Origin: Comamonas testosteroni
Lineage (GTDB): Bacteria > Pseudomonadota > Gammaproteobacteria > Burkholderiales > Burkholderiaceae_C
DNA: 64,000 nucleotides
NCBI RefSeq assembly: GCF_000761245.1
Contig: NZ_AWOR01000047.1
Coordinates: forward strand, 62,001-126,000
Direction of reading: 5' to 3'
Shown here: positions 43,657-53,109 of the stretch, piece by piece
Layout of the letters: each line of letters begins with the position of its first letter
Position numbering within the stretch: the first letter of the stretch is position 1
Notes under the pieces: model-generated
Seen by the model: only the letters and a program-made list of their open reading frames with translations
What the model was told of the DNA's origin: nothing
Database searches by the model: none
Translations under genes and position numbers: made by a program

Positions 43657-45363
43657 ATGTCTGCTGTAGCTGAAGTACCTGTCCCCAATGCCGTGCCCGG
43701 TGCCACGTATGCGCCCCGCCCTGCGCTTGCGCAGCGCTGGAATGCGCTCGACCGTGGCCAACGTCTTCGCTGGGGCGCGCTGGCGGCCTTGGTCGCTGTA
43801 GGCCTGGTGGCGGCGGCGGTGTTCTATCGCCAGCCCGATTACAAGATGCTGTTCTCCAACGTCAGCGACAAGGATGGCGGTGCCATCGTGGCGCAGCTGA
43901 CGCAGATGAACGTGCCCTACAAGTACAGCGAGGGCGGCGGCGCCATCCTCATCCCCGCAGACCGTGTGCACGATGTGCGCCTGAAGCTGGCCACGCAAGG
44001 TCTGCCCAAGGGCTCTGTGACGGGCTTCGAGCTGATGGAGAACAGCAAGTTCGGCATCACCCAGTTTCAGGAACGCCTCAATTTCCAGCGCGGCCTGGAA
44101 GGCGAGCTGACCCGCTCCATCCTCGCGCTCAATGCCGTGCAAAGTGCCCGCGTGCATCTGGCCCTGCCCAATCAGAACGGATTTTTTCGCGAGCAGCAAA
44201 AGCCTTCGGCTTCCGTGCTGCTGAGCCTGCATCCGGGTCGCATGCTGGACCGTGCGCAGATCGCGGGCATCGTGCATCTGGTGGCCTCCAGCGTGCCCGA
44301 GATGGAGCCTTCGGCCGTGAGCGTGGTGGACGACACCGGCAAGCTGCTTTCGCAGTCGCCTGATGGCAACGCTGGCGGCGTGGACATGCAGCAGTTCCTC
44401 TACACCCAGCAGGTGGAGCAGCAATATGTGCGCCGCATTCTGGACATCCTGGAGCCCGTGGTCGGCAAGAACAATGTGAAGGCTCAGGTCTCGGCCGAGC
44501 TGGACTTCAGCCAGACCGAGTCAACCTCCGAGCAGCATCGTCCCAATCAGTCCACCGACGGCGGGGCCGTGCGCAGCCAGCAGGTGATGGAAACCAATGG
44601 CGAGAAGACGGCCACTCCGCCCACCGGCGTGCCTGGCGCGACCAGCAACCAGCCACCTCAGAACTCCACCGCACCCATCAACGGTGCCAATCCTGCGCCG
44701 CAGGCCGCTGGCGCAGGCCAGGGCAATGCCCAGGGCAACAAACGCGAGTCCATCACCAATTACGAAGTGGACAAGACCGTCAAGGTCACACGTGGCAGCA
44801 CCGGAGCCGTCAAGCGCCTGACGGCTGCGGTGGTGGTCAATGCACCGCTGGCCGCTGCGGCTGGCACCGATGCCGCGACAGCGGCAGCGGCAGCCGCAGT
44901 CAGCTCCGGCCTGCGTCCCCTGACGGCGCAGCAGCAGGAGCAGTTGCTCACGCTGGTGCGTGAGACCGTGGGCTATAGCGCCGACCGAGGCGACTCGGTG
45001 AATCTGGTTAGTGCGCCTTTCATGGACAGCGGTGCCGCACCTGCCGAGCTGCCGATGTGGAAGGACCCCGAAATTCAGGCCATGGCCAAGAGCCTGGGCG
45101 TGCCGATTGCGCTGGCGCTGTTTGGAGCCCTGGTGCTGCTGGGCCTGGTGCGCCCCTTGCTCAAGGGACGCAATACCAGCCCCGGCGGCCAGCTCAATGC
45201 CATTGAGGCCGAGGCGCTGGATCGCCCCGCTCTGCCCGCCCCTGCGAAGGAGCTGTCTCCGACCAAGGAGCAGGAGCGACTGGATCAGGCTCGTCATCTG
45301 GCCAAACAGAACCCGATCGCGGTGGCGAACATCGTGAAGACATGGATTAACGGAGAAGGCTAG
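43657..45363 (+). CDS. fliF: Flagellar MS-ring protein FliF
   Basis: The 568-residue protein has two membrane helices (about residues 38-56 and 480-500) flanking the periplasmic ring-building domains. Characteristic blocks are PDYKMLFSNVSDKDGGAIVA, LALPNQNGFFREQQKPSASV and the C-terminal FliG-binding segment (HLAKQNPIAVANIVKTWING). It forms the base on which rod, export gate and C-ring assemble. A Pro/Asn/Gln-rich variable stretch lies at about residues 315-365. It opens the fliFGHIJK series. Confidence 0.98.
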   Translation: MSAVAEVPVPNAVPGATYAPRPALAQRWNALDRGQRLRWGALAALVAVGLVAAAVFYRQPDYKMLFSNVSDKDGGAIVAQLTQMNVPYKYSEGGGAILIPADRVHDVRLKLATQGLPKGSVTGFELMENSKFGITQFQERLNFQRGLEGELTRSILALNAVQSARVHLALPNQNGFFREQQKPSASVLLSLHPGRMLDRAQIAGIVHLVASSVPEMEPSAVSVVDDTGKLLSQSPDGNAGGVDMQQFLYTQQVEQQYVRRILDILEPVVGKNNVKAQVSAELDFSQTESTSEQHRPNQSTDGGAVRSQQVMETNGEKTATPPTGVPGATSNQPPQNSTAPINGANPAPQAAGAGQGNAQGNKRESITNYEVDKTVKVTRGSTGAVKRLTAAVVVNAPLAAAAGTDAATAAAAAAVSSGLRPLTAQQQEQLLTLVRETVGYSADRGDSVNLVSAPFMDSGAAPAELPMWKDPEIQAMAKSLGVPIALALFGALVLLGLVRPLLKGRNTSPGGQLNAIEAEALDRPALPAPAKELSPTKEQERLDQARHLAKQNPIAVANIVKTWINGEG

Positions 45364-45391
45364 CCCCCTGAGCGGCTGCGCCGCCTAGGCC
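45362..45391 (+). repeat. Dispersed post-stop repeat, family 1, short copy D
   Basis: AGCCCCCTGAGCGGCTGCGC, then CGCCTAGGCCC starts inside the fliF stop codon (TAG). It preserves the start of the repeat and the CCTAGGC inner palindrome seen in copies B and E, but lacks the distal half. It lies in the 116-bp gap before fliG. Confidence 0.5.
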
Positions 45392-45479
45392 CTTGATTGC
45401 TGTCACTGGCGAAAGAGTCGATGGCAGAGCAGGTGATGAGCTGGCCCGGTTTTGGATCATTGAATAGAGAGTTTTGAAT

Positions 45480-46475
45480 ATGGACGATAGAGGTCTGAAC
45501 GACGCTGCCATCTTGCTGGTCTCCCTCGGTGAGGAAGAGGCGGCCGAGGTGTTCAAACACCTCACGCCCAAGGAAGTGCAGAAGCTGGGCGAGACGATTG
45601 CCCGCATGCGCGGCGTGACGCGGGAAAAGGTGGATTTCGTGATCGACCGTTTCACCAGCGATGCTGCGTCGCAGAGTCTGCTGGTGGACGATGCCAGCGA
45701 CTATGTGCGCTCGGTGCTCAAGCGTGCGCTGGGCGATGACAAGGCGGCGCTGCTGATCGACCGGATCATGCAGGGCGGCGATATCTCCGGCATTGAAAGC
45801 CTGAAGTGGATGGATCCGCTGTCTGTGGCCGAGCTGCTGCGCGGCGAGCATCCGCAGATCGTGGCGGCGATTCTGGTGCACCTGGAGTATGAGCAGGCCG
45901 CTGCCGTGCTGATGCAGTTTCCCGACCGGGCACGCAGCGAGGTCATGCTGCGCGTGGCCACGCTGGAAGGCATCCAGCCCACGGCACTCAAGGACTTGAA
46001 CGAAGTGCTGTTCAAGGTGCTGGCGGGTGGCGACAAGGTGCGCAAGACCTCGCTGGGCGGCGTCAAGACCGCAGCCGAAATGCTCAACCAGATGGGCGGC
46101 AATGCCGATGTGGCGGTGCTCGATACCATCCGCAACTACGACCCCGAGCTGGCACAGAAGATCATGGACAAGATGTTCGTCTTCGACGATCTGGTCAAGC
46201 TCGACGACCGCTCGGTGCAGCTGGTGCTGCGCGAGGTGGTGTCCGAGACGCTGATCGTGGCGCTCAAGGGCGGCTCCATGGAGGTGCGCGACAAGATTCT
46301 GGCCAATATGTCCATGCGTGCGGCCGAATCGCTGCGCGAGGACCTGGAAGGCCGCGGCCCCATGCGTCTGTCCGAAGTGGAAGCCCAGCAGAAGGAAATC
46401 CTCAAGGTTGTGCGTCGTCTGGTCGAGGAAGGCCAGGTAACCATCGGCTCTGGTCCGGAGGACAGCTATGTCTAA
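45480..46475 (+). CDS. fliG: Flagellar motor switch protein FliG
   Basis: The 331-residue protein has FliG N-, middle (EHPQIVAAILVHLEYEQAAA, the EHPQ motif) and C-terminal domains. The C-terminal torque helix carries the charged residues that meet MotA (MRAAESLREDLEGRGPMRLS). It begins MDDRGLNDAAILLVSLGEEE. The ATG at 45480 is used rather than a TTG six bases earlier. It overlaps fliH by 8 bp. Confidence 0.98.
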   Translation: MDDRGLNDAAILLVSLGEEEAAEVFKHLTPKEVQKLGETIARMRGVTREKVDFVIDRFTSDAASQSLLVDDASDYVRSVLKRALGDDKAALLIDRIMQGGDISGIESLKWMDPLSVAELLRGEHPQIVAAILVHLEYEQAAAVLMQFPDRARSEVMLRVATLEGIQPTALKDLNEVLFKVLAGGDKVRKTSLGGVKTAAEMLNQMGGNADVAVLDTIRNYDPELAQKIMDKMFVFDDLVKLDDRSVQLVLREVVSETLIVALKGGSMEVRDKILANMSMRAAESLREDLEGRGPMRLSEVEAQQKEILKVVRRLVEEGQVTIGSGPEDSYV

Positions 46476-47295
46476 GGGCCAGCCTCCGCGCTCGCACTCG
46501 CGCTTTATCCCGCAGGAAGAGATCGACGACAGCACCGTGGTGCAATGGCGCTTCGGCGCGGTGGATGCGCAGAGCGGTGGTGTCTTCGCTCCCGTGCAGC
46601 CGGCGGCCTTCATCCCGGCGGGGACAGCGCACTTCAACGGCTTTTCCCCCTCTATTGCCCATCAGCCGCAGGCGCAGCCAGAGGTGCAGGCTGTGGAGCC
46701 GGTGGAGCCAGCAGCCCCGGCTTTCGACGAGGAGCAGCTGCAGCAGATGCTGGAGCAGGCACGCGCCGAGGGTCATGCACAGGGTCTGGCCGAAGGCCGC
46801 ACCCAGACCCAGCAGCAATGGCAGCAGCACCTGGACGACCATATCAATGGAGCGGGTCGCGAGAGCGTGCAACGTGTCGACGGCGTGTTGCAAGGTCTGG
46901 ACGACAACTTCAAGCAGCTGCAGTCGGGCGTGGCCCAGGAACTGCTGAACCTGGCCTGCGACATCGCACGCCAGGTGGTGCGCCAGGAGCTGCGCAGCCA
47001 GCCCCAGGCCTTGCTGCCCGTGATTCGCGAAGCACTGGACATGCTGGTCGACGAGAGCCGCCCGGTGACCGTGCGTCTGAACCCCGCCGATTTCGAGCTT
47101 CTCGACGAGGCCCTGCGTGCCGAGCATGGTGCACACAGCCGTATTCAGTGGCTGGGTGATGCCTCGATTGCCCAGGGCGATGTCAAGGTGGAGTCGGGCG
47201 GTGCCGAGATCGACGGTGGTCTGGACAAGCGCTGGCGCCGTGCCGTGGCGGCTCTGGGCCTGGTCTCCACCTGGTATGACGGAGACAAGGCATGA
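46468..47295 (+). CDS. fliH: Flagellar assembly protein FliH
   Basis: The 275-residue protein has a Pro/Ala-rich N-terminus, a middle with repeated small-residue helical motifs ([20 protein letters not shown]) and the FliH C-terminal domain ([18 protein letters not shown]). It binds and restrains the FliI ATPase and links it to the C-ring. It overlaps both fliG (8 bp) and fliI (ATGA). Confidence 0.97.
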   Translation: MSKGQPPRSHSRFIPQEEIDDSTVVQWRFGAVDAQSGGVFAPVQPAAFIPAGTAHFNGFSPSIAHQPQAQPEVQAVEPVEPAAPAFDEEQLQQMLEQARAEGHAQGLAEGRTQTQQQWQQHLDDHINGAGRESVQRVDGVLQGLDDNFKQLQSGVAQELLNLACDIARQVVRQELRSQPQALLPVIREALDMLVDESRPVTVRLNPADFELLDEALRAEHGAHSRIQWLGDASIAQGDVKVESGGAEIDGGLDKRWRRAVAALGLVSTWYDGDKA

Positions 47296-48680
47296 ACCCC
47301 TGGCAGCAGTTCATGAGCCAGGCGCGCGCGCGCTATGCCGAGCCAGTGCCGCTGGAATGCCAGGGCCGTCTGACCCGGCTGACCGGCATGGTGCTGGAGG
47401 CTTCGGGGCTGCGCGTGCCCGTGGGGGCGCAATGCCATATTCATCAGCATGGGCAGGAGCCTGTGCTGGCCGAGGTGGTCGGTTTTGCCGGCGAGCGCGC
47501 CTTTCTGATGCCTGCGGGCGATATTCAGGGTCTGTCCAGCGGCGCCATGGTGACGCCGGCAGCTCCCTTTGTTCCCGTGCCACAGCTGGGTGTGGTGGAG
47601 ACCGAGAAGGTCAGCCAGACCGTGGGCGTGCTGCGCCTGCCCATGGGGGATGGCTTGCTGGGGCGGGTGGTGGATTCTCAAGGCATTCCGCTGGACCATG
47701 CGGGCGAGCTGGGCAGCGTGGTGCCTGAGGTGCTGGATCGCAACCCCATCAACGCCATGGACCGGGACCCCGTGCGCGAGTCGCTGGATACCGGTGTCAA
47801 GGCGCTGAATTCGCTGCTGACCGTGGGTCGCGGCCAGCGTCTTGGTCTGTTTGCCGGCTCGGGTGTGGGCAAGTCCGTGCTGCTGGGCATGATGGCGCGC
47901 TACACCCAGGCCGATGTGATCGTGGTGGGCCTGATCGGCGAGCGTGGCCGCGAGGTCAAGGAATTCGTCGAGGACATCCTGGGTGCCCAGGACCGCAGCC
48001 GTGCGGTGGTGGTGGCCGCTCCCGCCGATGCGCCGCCGCTGCTGCGCATGCAGGGCGCGAGCTACGCCACGGCGATCGCCGAGCATTTCCGCGACAAGGG
48101 CAAGCATGTGCTGCTGCTCATGGATTCCTTGACCCGCTATGCCATGGCCCAGCGCGAAATCGCCCTGGCCATCGGCGAGCCGCCGGCTACCAAGGGCTAT
48201 CCGCCATCGTGCTTTGCCAAGCTGCCCGCGCTGGTGGAGCGCAGCGGCAACGGCCTGCATGGCGTTGGCTCGATCACGGCCTTCTACACCGTGCTGTCCG
48301 AGGGTGACGATCAGCAGGACCCGATTGCCGATGCGGCCCGCGCCATTCTCGACGGTCACGTCGTGCTCTCGCGGGCTCTGGCCGAGACCGGGCATTACCC
48401 GGCCATCGATATCGAGCAGTCGGCTTCGCGCGTCATGCACAACGTGGTCTCGCGTGAGCATTTCGAGCTGGCACGTCGCTTTCGCGCCGTCTATTCGCGC
48501 TATCAGAAGGGGCGTGATCTGGTGCAGGTCGGTGCCTATGTGCCGGGCTCCGATCCGCAACTGGACGAGGCGATTGCGCTGCAACCCGCCATGACCGGGT
48601 TTCTGCAGCAAAGCATGTTTGAAAGCTCCAGCATGGAGCAAAGCCTGGCCGGCATGGCGCAAGCCATGCAGCGGGGCTGA
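47292..48680 (+). CDS. fliI: Flagellar export ATPase FliI
   Basis: The 462-residue protein is an F1-beta-like ATPase. Walker A is [15 protein letters not shown] at about residues 185-199, followed by [15 protein letters not shown] and the Walker B strand [20 protein letters not shown]. It powers loading of export substrates at the flagellar gate. Confidence 0.98.
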   Translation: MNPWQQFMSQARARYAEPVPLECQGRLTRLTGMVLEASGLRVPVGAQCHIHQHGQEPVLAEVVGFAGERAFLMPAGDIQGLSSGAMVTPAAPFVPVPQLGVVETEKVSQTVGVLRLPMGDGLLGRVVDSQGIPLDHAGELGSVVPEVLDRNPINAMDRDPVRESLDTGVKALNSLLTVGRGQRLGLFAGSGVGKSVLLGMMARYTQADVIVVGLIGERGREVKEFVEDILGAQDRSRAVVVAAPADAPPLLRMQGASYATAIAEHFRDKGKHVLLLMDSLTRYAMAQREIALAIGEPPATKGYPPSCFAKLPALVERSGNGLHGVGSITAFYTVLSEGDDQQDPIADAARAILDGHVVLSRALAETGHYPAIDIEQSASRVMHNVVSREHFELARRFRAVYSRYQKGRDLVQVGAYVPGSDPQLDEAIALQPAMTGFLQQSMFESSSMEQSLAGMAQAMQRG

Positions 48681-48713
48681 GCATCAACGGGTTAGCCAGA
48701 GGGAGAGTCGCAG

Positions 48714-49178
48714 ATGTCGTCCTTGAATGCCTTGAACGTCGCCATTGAAGCCGCAGAACGCAAGCGCGATGCGGCACGCACCACCATGCAGGAGCGCCAG
48801 CGTGCTCAGCAGGCGGCGCAGGCCCAGATGGATCAGCTGCAGGGCTATGTCCTTGAGATGCAGGCGCGCTGGGGGGCCCAGGAAGGGCTGGCCGTGCAGC
48901 CAGAAGTCATGCATCACCAGTACCAGTTCATGGAGCGCCTGCAGCACGCTATCGGTTTGCAGACCCGGGTCGTGGCTGACCAAGACATTCGGCTGGAGAC
49001 TGCGCGTCAGGCCCTGCTGGCGGCCGAGCTGCGCGTGACCAGTCTGCAAAAAGTGGTGCAAGCCCGCAGCCGTGATGTGGCGCTGGCTCAGATGCGCCGT
49101 GAGCAAAAAGATACCGACGAGCGCGCCACCATGGCCTTTTTTCGACGCAGCTTCGGCCTGCAACTTCAGGAGGCCTGA
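48714..49178 (+). CDS. fliJ: Flagellar export protein FliJ
   Basis: The 154-residue protein is almost wholly helical with long coiled-coil stretches (AERKRDAARTTMQERQRAQQ and QDIRLETARQALLAAELRVT). It sits in the standard place between fliI and fliK. FliJ is the stalk of the FliI ring and contacts FlhA. The family is poorly conserved in sequence, so context carries much of the call. It is 2 bp from fliK. Confidence 0.92.
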   Translation: MSSLNALNVAIEAAERKRDAARTTMQERQRAQQAAQAQMDQLQGYVLEMQARWGAQEGLAVQPEVMHHQYQFMERLQHAIGLQTRVVADQDIRLETARQALLAAELRVTSLQKVVQARSRDVALAQMRREQKDTDERATMAFFRRSFGLQLQEA

Positions 49179-49180
49179 GC

Positions 49181-50497
49181 ATGGCGGAAACCAGAATTGA
49201 TGGCCCGCGCGGCGGCGAAGCGCGCACCGGCAAGGCCATGGCGCAGTCCATGAGCTCGGCCAAAAGCGCTGCGACTGCGGCAGGCGAGCCTGGTCAGGGC
49301 TTTTCATCGCTGCTTGCATCGCTGGACGGATTGGTGACTGCAGGTCTGCCGCAGACGGCGCTGCAGACCGCCGAGGTGTTGGAGGCGAAGCCGGCGCCAG
49401 GCGAGCAGGATGCGTTGCTGATCGCTCAAGGCCATGCGCCGTGGATGAGTCTGGTCGGGCAGACCGCGCAGCTGGACGGGCAGGGTGATGCCGATCTGCG
49501 CCAGGGCGTGGCCACCGACTTTCTTTCAGGAAGAGGCCATGCCGCGCAGCTGGCCCATCGCCAGGCTTTGCAGCTCGGGTCCGAGCAGGCGCATGCCGCA
49601 TTCATGGGCAAGGACTTGCAATCAAATCAGGCTCAAACGTATACGACACAAGCGCAAGCAGCTATTAATTCCGATGCGGCTGCTTTGCCGCCACAGCAGG
49701 ACGCAGCCGCGCAGGGGCAGAACAGCGTGCACAGCGCGCTGGCTTCGGTGACTGAAGAGGCGCCTGCTGCGCGCGTCGAGCCAGCTGTGCACAAGGCGCA
49801 GGCCTTGCCGCAGCAGGGCGTCAGCCTGCAGGGCATGACGGCCGTGCAGCCGCAGGCCCTGGAGGGGCTCAAGGATTTGCTGCGTGCGGCCCGCTCGCCC
49901 CAGCAGGATGAAGCTGCGCCACAGGGCAAGATGGCGGCAGTGCAGGGCGGGGCCGACTTGCAGGCCGCAGCGGCTGCCGTCGGGGCAGCCATGGGGGCTG
50001 CGAGCGCGGGCATGCAGGGCGGCGGCCAGAACAGCTCCGACTTCGGTCAGAGCCTGGCGGGGCAGGATGCCGCACCTACAGAGCGTGAGCAGGAAGTGTC
50101 CGAGCAGGTGGCCTTCTGGGTGCATCAGAAAACGCAGAATGCCGCGCTGTCGATCCAGCATGAGGGCAAGTCGATCCAGGTCCAGGTGCAGCTGAACGGC
50201 CAGGAGGCTCATGTACGCTTTGCCGCGGGCGATGAGCAGGCACGCCAGTTGCTGGCCGACGGTCAGGCTCAGCTGCGCGAGCTTTTGCAGGCCCAGGGGC
50301 TGAATCTGAGCGGCGTCAGCGTGGATGGGGGCGGCGCCGACGCACGATCCGGGGGGGACAGCCAGGGCGAGGACGCCCGGCGCGGCCAGGCCAGGGTGGC
50401 CCGGGTCTCGGTCAATGCTGCCGAGCTGCCCATGGCAGCGGCCGGTGCGCGCAATGGCGCGGGGCCAGTGCAGTCCGGTGTGGACCTGTTCGTGTAG
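49181..50497 (+). CDS. fliK: Flagellar hook-length control protein FliK
   Basis: The 438-residue protein has a long, low-complexity Ala/Gln-rich N-terminal ruler region and the conserved Flg_hook C-terminal domain (about residues 300-395: SIQHEGKSIQVQVQLNGQEA, then QLRELLQAQGLNLSGVSV). It measures hook length and triggers the FlhB switch. Residues of about 147-163 (QSNQAQTYTTQAQAAIN) are encoded by a copy of dispersed repeat family 2, inserted without breaking the frame. A strong terminator follows at 50538-50574. Confidence 0.95.
   Translation: MAETRIDGPRGGEARTGKAMAQSMSSAKSAATAAGEPGQGFSSLLASLDGLVTAGLPQTALQTAEVLEAKPAPGEQDALLIAQGHAPWMSLVGQTAQLDGQGDADLRQGVATDFLSGRGHAAQLAHRQALQLGSEQAHAAFMGKDLQSNQAQTYTTQAQAAINSDAAALPPQQDAAAQGQNSVHSALASVTEEAPAARVEPAVHKAQALPQQGVSLQGMTAVQPQALEGLKDLLRAARSPQQDEAAPQGKMAAVQGGADLQAAAAAVGAAMGAASAGMQGGGQNSSDFGQSLAGQDAAPTEREQEVSEQVAFWVHQKTQNAALSIQHEGKSIQVQVQLNGQEAHVRFAAGDEQARQLLADGQAQLRELLQAQGLNLSGVSVDGGGADARSGGDSQGEDARRGQARVARVSVNAAELPMAAAGARNGAGPVQSGVDLFV
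49621..49670 (-). repeat. Family 2 repeat inserted in frame in fliK
   Basis: Read on the minus strand this is TTAATAGCTGCTTGCGCTTG, then a short variable part and ACGTTTGAGCCTGATTTGA. It aligns closely with the intergenic copy after cheZ and with 4083-4125. It is AT-rich compared with the rest of fliK. Confidence 0.65.
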
Positions 50498-50537
50498 ATG
50501 ATCAGAGCCGGTTCACGGAAACGGTGAGCCGGACATG

Positions 50538-50574
50538 GCGCGAAACCCGGAATGAAGCCGGGTTTCGCGCTTTT
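50538..50574 (+). terminator. Strong terminator after fliK
   Basis: GCGCGAAACCCGG and CCGGGTTTCGCGC form a perfect 13-bp stem with a 7-nt loop followed by TTTTA. It separates fliFGHIJK from fliLMNOPQR, so the latter needs its own promoter in the remaining ~110 bp. Confidence 0.92.
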
Positions 50575-50686
50575 ATTCGGGCAATGGTCTGCAGGGCGGG
50601 CGGCGAATAATTCAGGCGTGGATCTTCCGTGTCGCGGCAATGGCTGCGAGGTGGATGCAGTCCCCCACTCTTGAGGAATACCCGCC

Positions 50687-51241
50687 GTGTCAGCCAATCC
50701 CAATGCCGCCCCTGTCGCACCTGCTCCTGCCAAAAGCAAGAAGCTGATCGTCATCGTGGCCATCGTTGCCGTGCTGGCCATCGTGGCTGCCGCGGCCTAT
50801 GTGCTGATGATGCAACGCCAGCACAGCAGCGCCGATGGCGAAGAAGAAGTCAGCGCCAAAGCCACAGTGCCCACTTTCCTGCCTCTGGACAATATGGTGG
50901 CCAATCTGGCTGACCCCGGCGGCGACCGCTTTGTGCAACTGGGCATCACGCTGGAGCTGGCCGACGAGAAGACGGCTTCCACCGTCAAGCAATATCTGCC
51001 CAGCATCCGCAACGGCATTCTGATGCTGGTGTCCCAGCGCACGGCCGACGAGCTGCTGGCGCGCGAGGGCAAGGAAAAACTGGCCGCCGACATTCTCACC
51101 GAGGTCTCGGCGCCGCTGGGCTTCGGCTCGGGTGCCAAGAAGCGCTCGCGCGACGATGAGGACGCCGACGAAGACAGCCCGCGTGCCAATCGCAAGGGGC
51201 CTGTGCGTCGCGTGCTGTTCTCCAGCTTCATCATTCAGTAA
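50687..51241 (+). CDS. fliL: Flagellar basal body-associated protein FliL
   Basis: The 184-residue protein has one N-terminal membrane helix (LIVIVAIVAVLAIVAAAAYV) and a periplasmic FliL domain (FLPLDNMVANLADPGGDRFV, then QLGITLELADEKTA). It supports stator function. It uses a GTG start with TGAGGA upstream. A charged insertion (KKRSRDDEDADEDSPRANRK) near the C-terminus is unusual for FliL. Confidence 0.95.
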   Translation: MSANPNAAPVAPAPAKSKKLIVIVAIVAVLAIVAAAAYVLMMQRQHSSADGEEEVSAKATVPTFLPLDNMVANLADPGGDRFVQLGITLELADEKTASTVKQYLPSIRNGILMLVSQRTADELLAREGKEKLAADILTEVSAPLGFGSGAKKRSRDDEDADEDSPRANRKGPVRRVLFSSFIIQ

Positions 51242-51256
51242 GCAGGGAGGGAGTGC

Positions 51257-52261
51257 ATGAGCGATTCATTTCTCTCCCAGGAAGAGGTTGATGCTCTTCT
51301 TGAAGGCGTTACCGGCGAAAGCCAGCGCTCCGAGGTGGTGGAGGTCGATCTCGGCCAGGTCCGCAGCTACGACATCTCCAGCCAGGAACGCATCGTGCGT
51401 GGGCGCATGCCCACCATGGAAATTGTCAACGAGCGCTTTGCCCGCAACTTCCGCATCGGCCTGTTCAACTTCATCCGCCGCAGCCCCGAGGTCTCCGTCG
51501 GCACGGTGACGGTGCAGCGCTACAGCGCCTTCCTGCGCGAGCTGGCTGTTCCCACCAATTTCAACATCATGGCCATTCGCCCGCTGCGCGGCAATGGTCT
51601 GATCGTCTGCGATCCCTCGCTGGTGTTCGGCGTGATCGACACGCTGTACGGCGGCACGGGTCGTCTGCAGACCCGTATCGAGGGGCGCGACTTCTCGACC
51701 ACCGAGCAGCGCGTGATCAACCGCATGGTCAATGTGATCTGCGAGGAATACAAAAAAGCCTGGCATGGCATCTATCCGCTGGAGCTGGCCTATCAGCGCT
51801 CGGAAATGCAGCCGCAGTTCGCCAACATCGCCACGCCCAGCGAAATCGTGGTCTCCACGGCGTTTCAGCTGGAGATCGGCGATATCTCGGGCTCCATCCA
51901 CATCTGCATGCCCTATGCAACGCTGGAGCCGATTCGCGATGTGCTGTATTCCTCCACTCAGGGCGATGCCATCGAGGTGGATCGCCGCTGGGTCAAGGTG
52001 CTGACGCGGGAAATTCAGGCCGCCGAGGTAACGCTGGTGGCCGAGCTGGCCCGCGCCGATGCCACGGTGGAGCAGCTGCTGGCCATGCGCCCGGGTGACT
52101 TTATCGAGCTCGACCGCGAGCCGCTGATTCGCGCCTCCATCGGTGGGGTGCCGGTTTTCGAGTGCCAGTACGGCACGCACAACGACAAATACGCAATCCG
52201 CGTGGAACGCAGCCTGCGCGGCGGCGAGACCAGCTGGATGGGAGAGAAGCATGGCAATTGA
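51257..52261 (+). CDS. fliM: Flagellar motor switch protein FliM
   Basis: The 334-residue protein begins with the CheY-binding peptide (SDSFLSQEEVDALLEGVTGE). It has the middle CheC-like domain (IVCDPSLVFGVIDTLYGGTG) and the C-terminal SpoA domain (MRPGDFIELDREPLIRASIG). It forms the C-ring and receives CheY-phosphate. It overlaps fliN by 11 bp. Confidence 0.98.
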   Translation: MSDSFLSQEEVDALLEGVTGESQRSEVVEVDLGQVRSYDISSQERIVRGRMPTMEIVNERFARNFRIGLFNFIRRSPEVSVGTVTVQRYSAFLRELAVPTNFNIMAIRPLRGNGLIVCDPSLVFGVIDTLYGGTGRLQTRIEGRDFSTTEQRVINRMVNVICEEYKKAWHGIYPLELAYQRSEMQPQFANIATPSEIVVSTAFQLEIGDISGSIHICMPYATLEPIRDVLYSSTQGDAIEVDRRWVKVLTREIQAAEVTLVAELARADATVEQLLAMRPGDFIELDREPLIRASIGGVPVFECQYGTHNDKYAIRVERSLRGGETSWMGEKHGN

Positions 52262-52685
52262 CGACAACAACAAGCCCGCGGGTGACGATCCGTTCTCCGG
52301 CTGGGCCGAGGCGCTGGAAGAGCAGCGTCAGCATGACCAGGCCGTCGAAGGCCCCGAGCTGTCCGACCAGGGCGGGCCGCTGGCGGGGGACGCCGCACGC
52401 AGCTATGGCGATGTACCGGTGCACGATATCAACATGGTGCTGGACATTCCGGTTCAGCTGTCCGTGGAGCTGGGCCGCACCAAGGTGCCCATCAAATACA
52501 TTCTGCAACTGGCTCAGGGCTCGGTGGTGGAGCTCGATGCGCTGGCCGGCGAGCCCATGGACGTGTTGGTCAACGGCTACCTGATCGCTCAGGGCGAAGT
52601 GGTGGTGGTCAACGACAAGTTCGGTATCCGTCTGACGGACGTGGTGACACCGTCCGAGCGTCTGCGCCGAGTCAGCCGTGGTTGA
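52251..52685 (+). CDS. fliN: Flagellar motor switch protein FliN
   Basis: The 144-residue protein begins MAIDDNNKPAGDDPFSGWAE and ends in the SpoA domain (DIPVQLSVELGRTKVPIKYI, then LAQGSVVELDALAGEPMDVL). It forms the bottom of the C-ring. The start at 52251 overlaps the fliM end and follows GGAGAG. A longer form running back into fliM is not plausible. Confidence 0.98.
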   Translation: MAIDDNNKPAGDDPFSGWAEALEEQRQHDQAVEGPELSDQGGPLAGDAARSYGDVPVHDINMVLDIPVQLSVELGRTKVPIKYILQLAQGSVVELDALAGEPMDVLVNGYLIAQGEVVVVNDKFGIRLTDVVTPSERLRRVSRG

Positions 52686-53109
52686 GAACACGGCCAGCTC
52701 TGCGGCAGCGACCCCTTCCATGTGGCCTACGCTGCTGCTGGTCATCTTGTTTGTGGCGGTCATGGCGGCGTTGCCCTGGCTGGTGCGTCGTCTGCAGCAG
52801 AAAAACCTGCTGCCGCGCGGCATGGGCATGGCCCGTGGAGCCTCTGCCCTACCGGCGCAGGTGCTGGGCACGCTGGCCATTGGCCCGCAGCAGAGGGTGC
52901 TGACCGTGCAGCTGGGTGAGGGGGAGCAGGCCGTGCGCCTGGTGCTTGGCGTGACGGCGCAGCAGATTCAATGCCTGCATGTGCTGCAAGAGCCGTCCGC
53001 GTCTTTGCAATCTGCCCGTGCAGCCCATTCACCTGCCGTCTCATCGTTCACTGACTCGCTGATGCGCGCGCAGGCCGACGAAGCGGCCCGGAATTCTGGA
53101 AATGTCTAA
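52678..53109 (+). CDS. fliO: Flagellar biosynthetic protein FliO
   Basis: The 143-residue protein has one membrane helix near the N-terminus ([20 protein letters not shown]) and a short cytoplasmic domain with [20 protein letters not shown], the recognisable part of FliO. It assists FliP assembly into the export gate. It starts with GTG overlapping the fliN end by 8 bp, and overlaps fliP by 8 bp. Confidence 0.93.
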   Translation: MVENTASSAAATPSMWPTLLLVILFVAVMAALPWLVRRLQQKNLLPRGMGMARGASALPAQVLGTLAIGPQQRVLTVQLGEGEQAVRLVLGVTAQQIQCLHVLQEPSASLQSARAAHSPAVSSFTDSLMRAQADEAARNSGNV

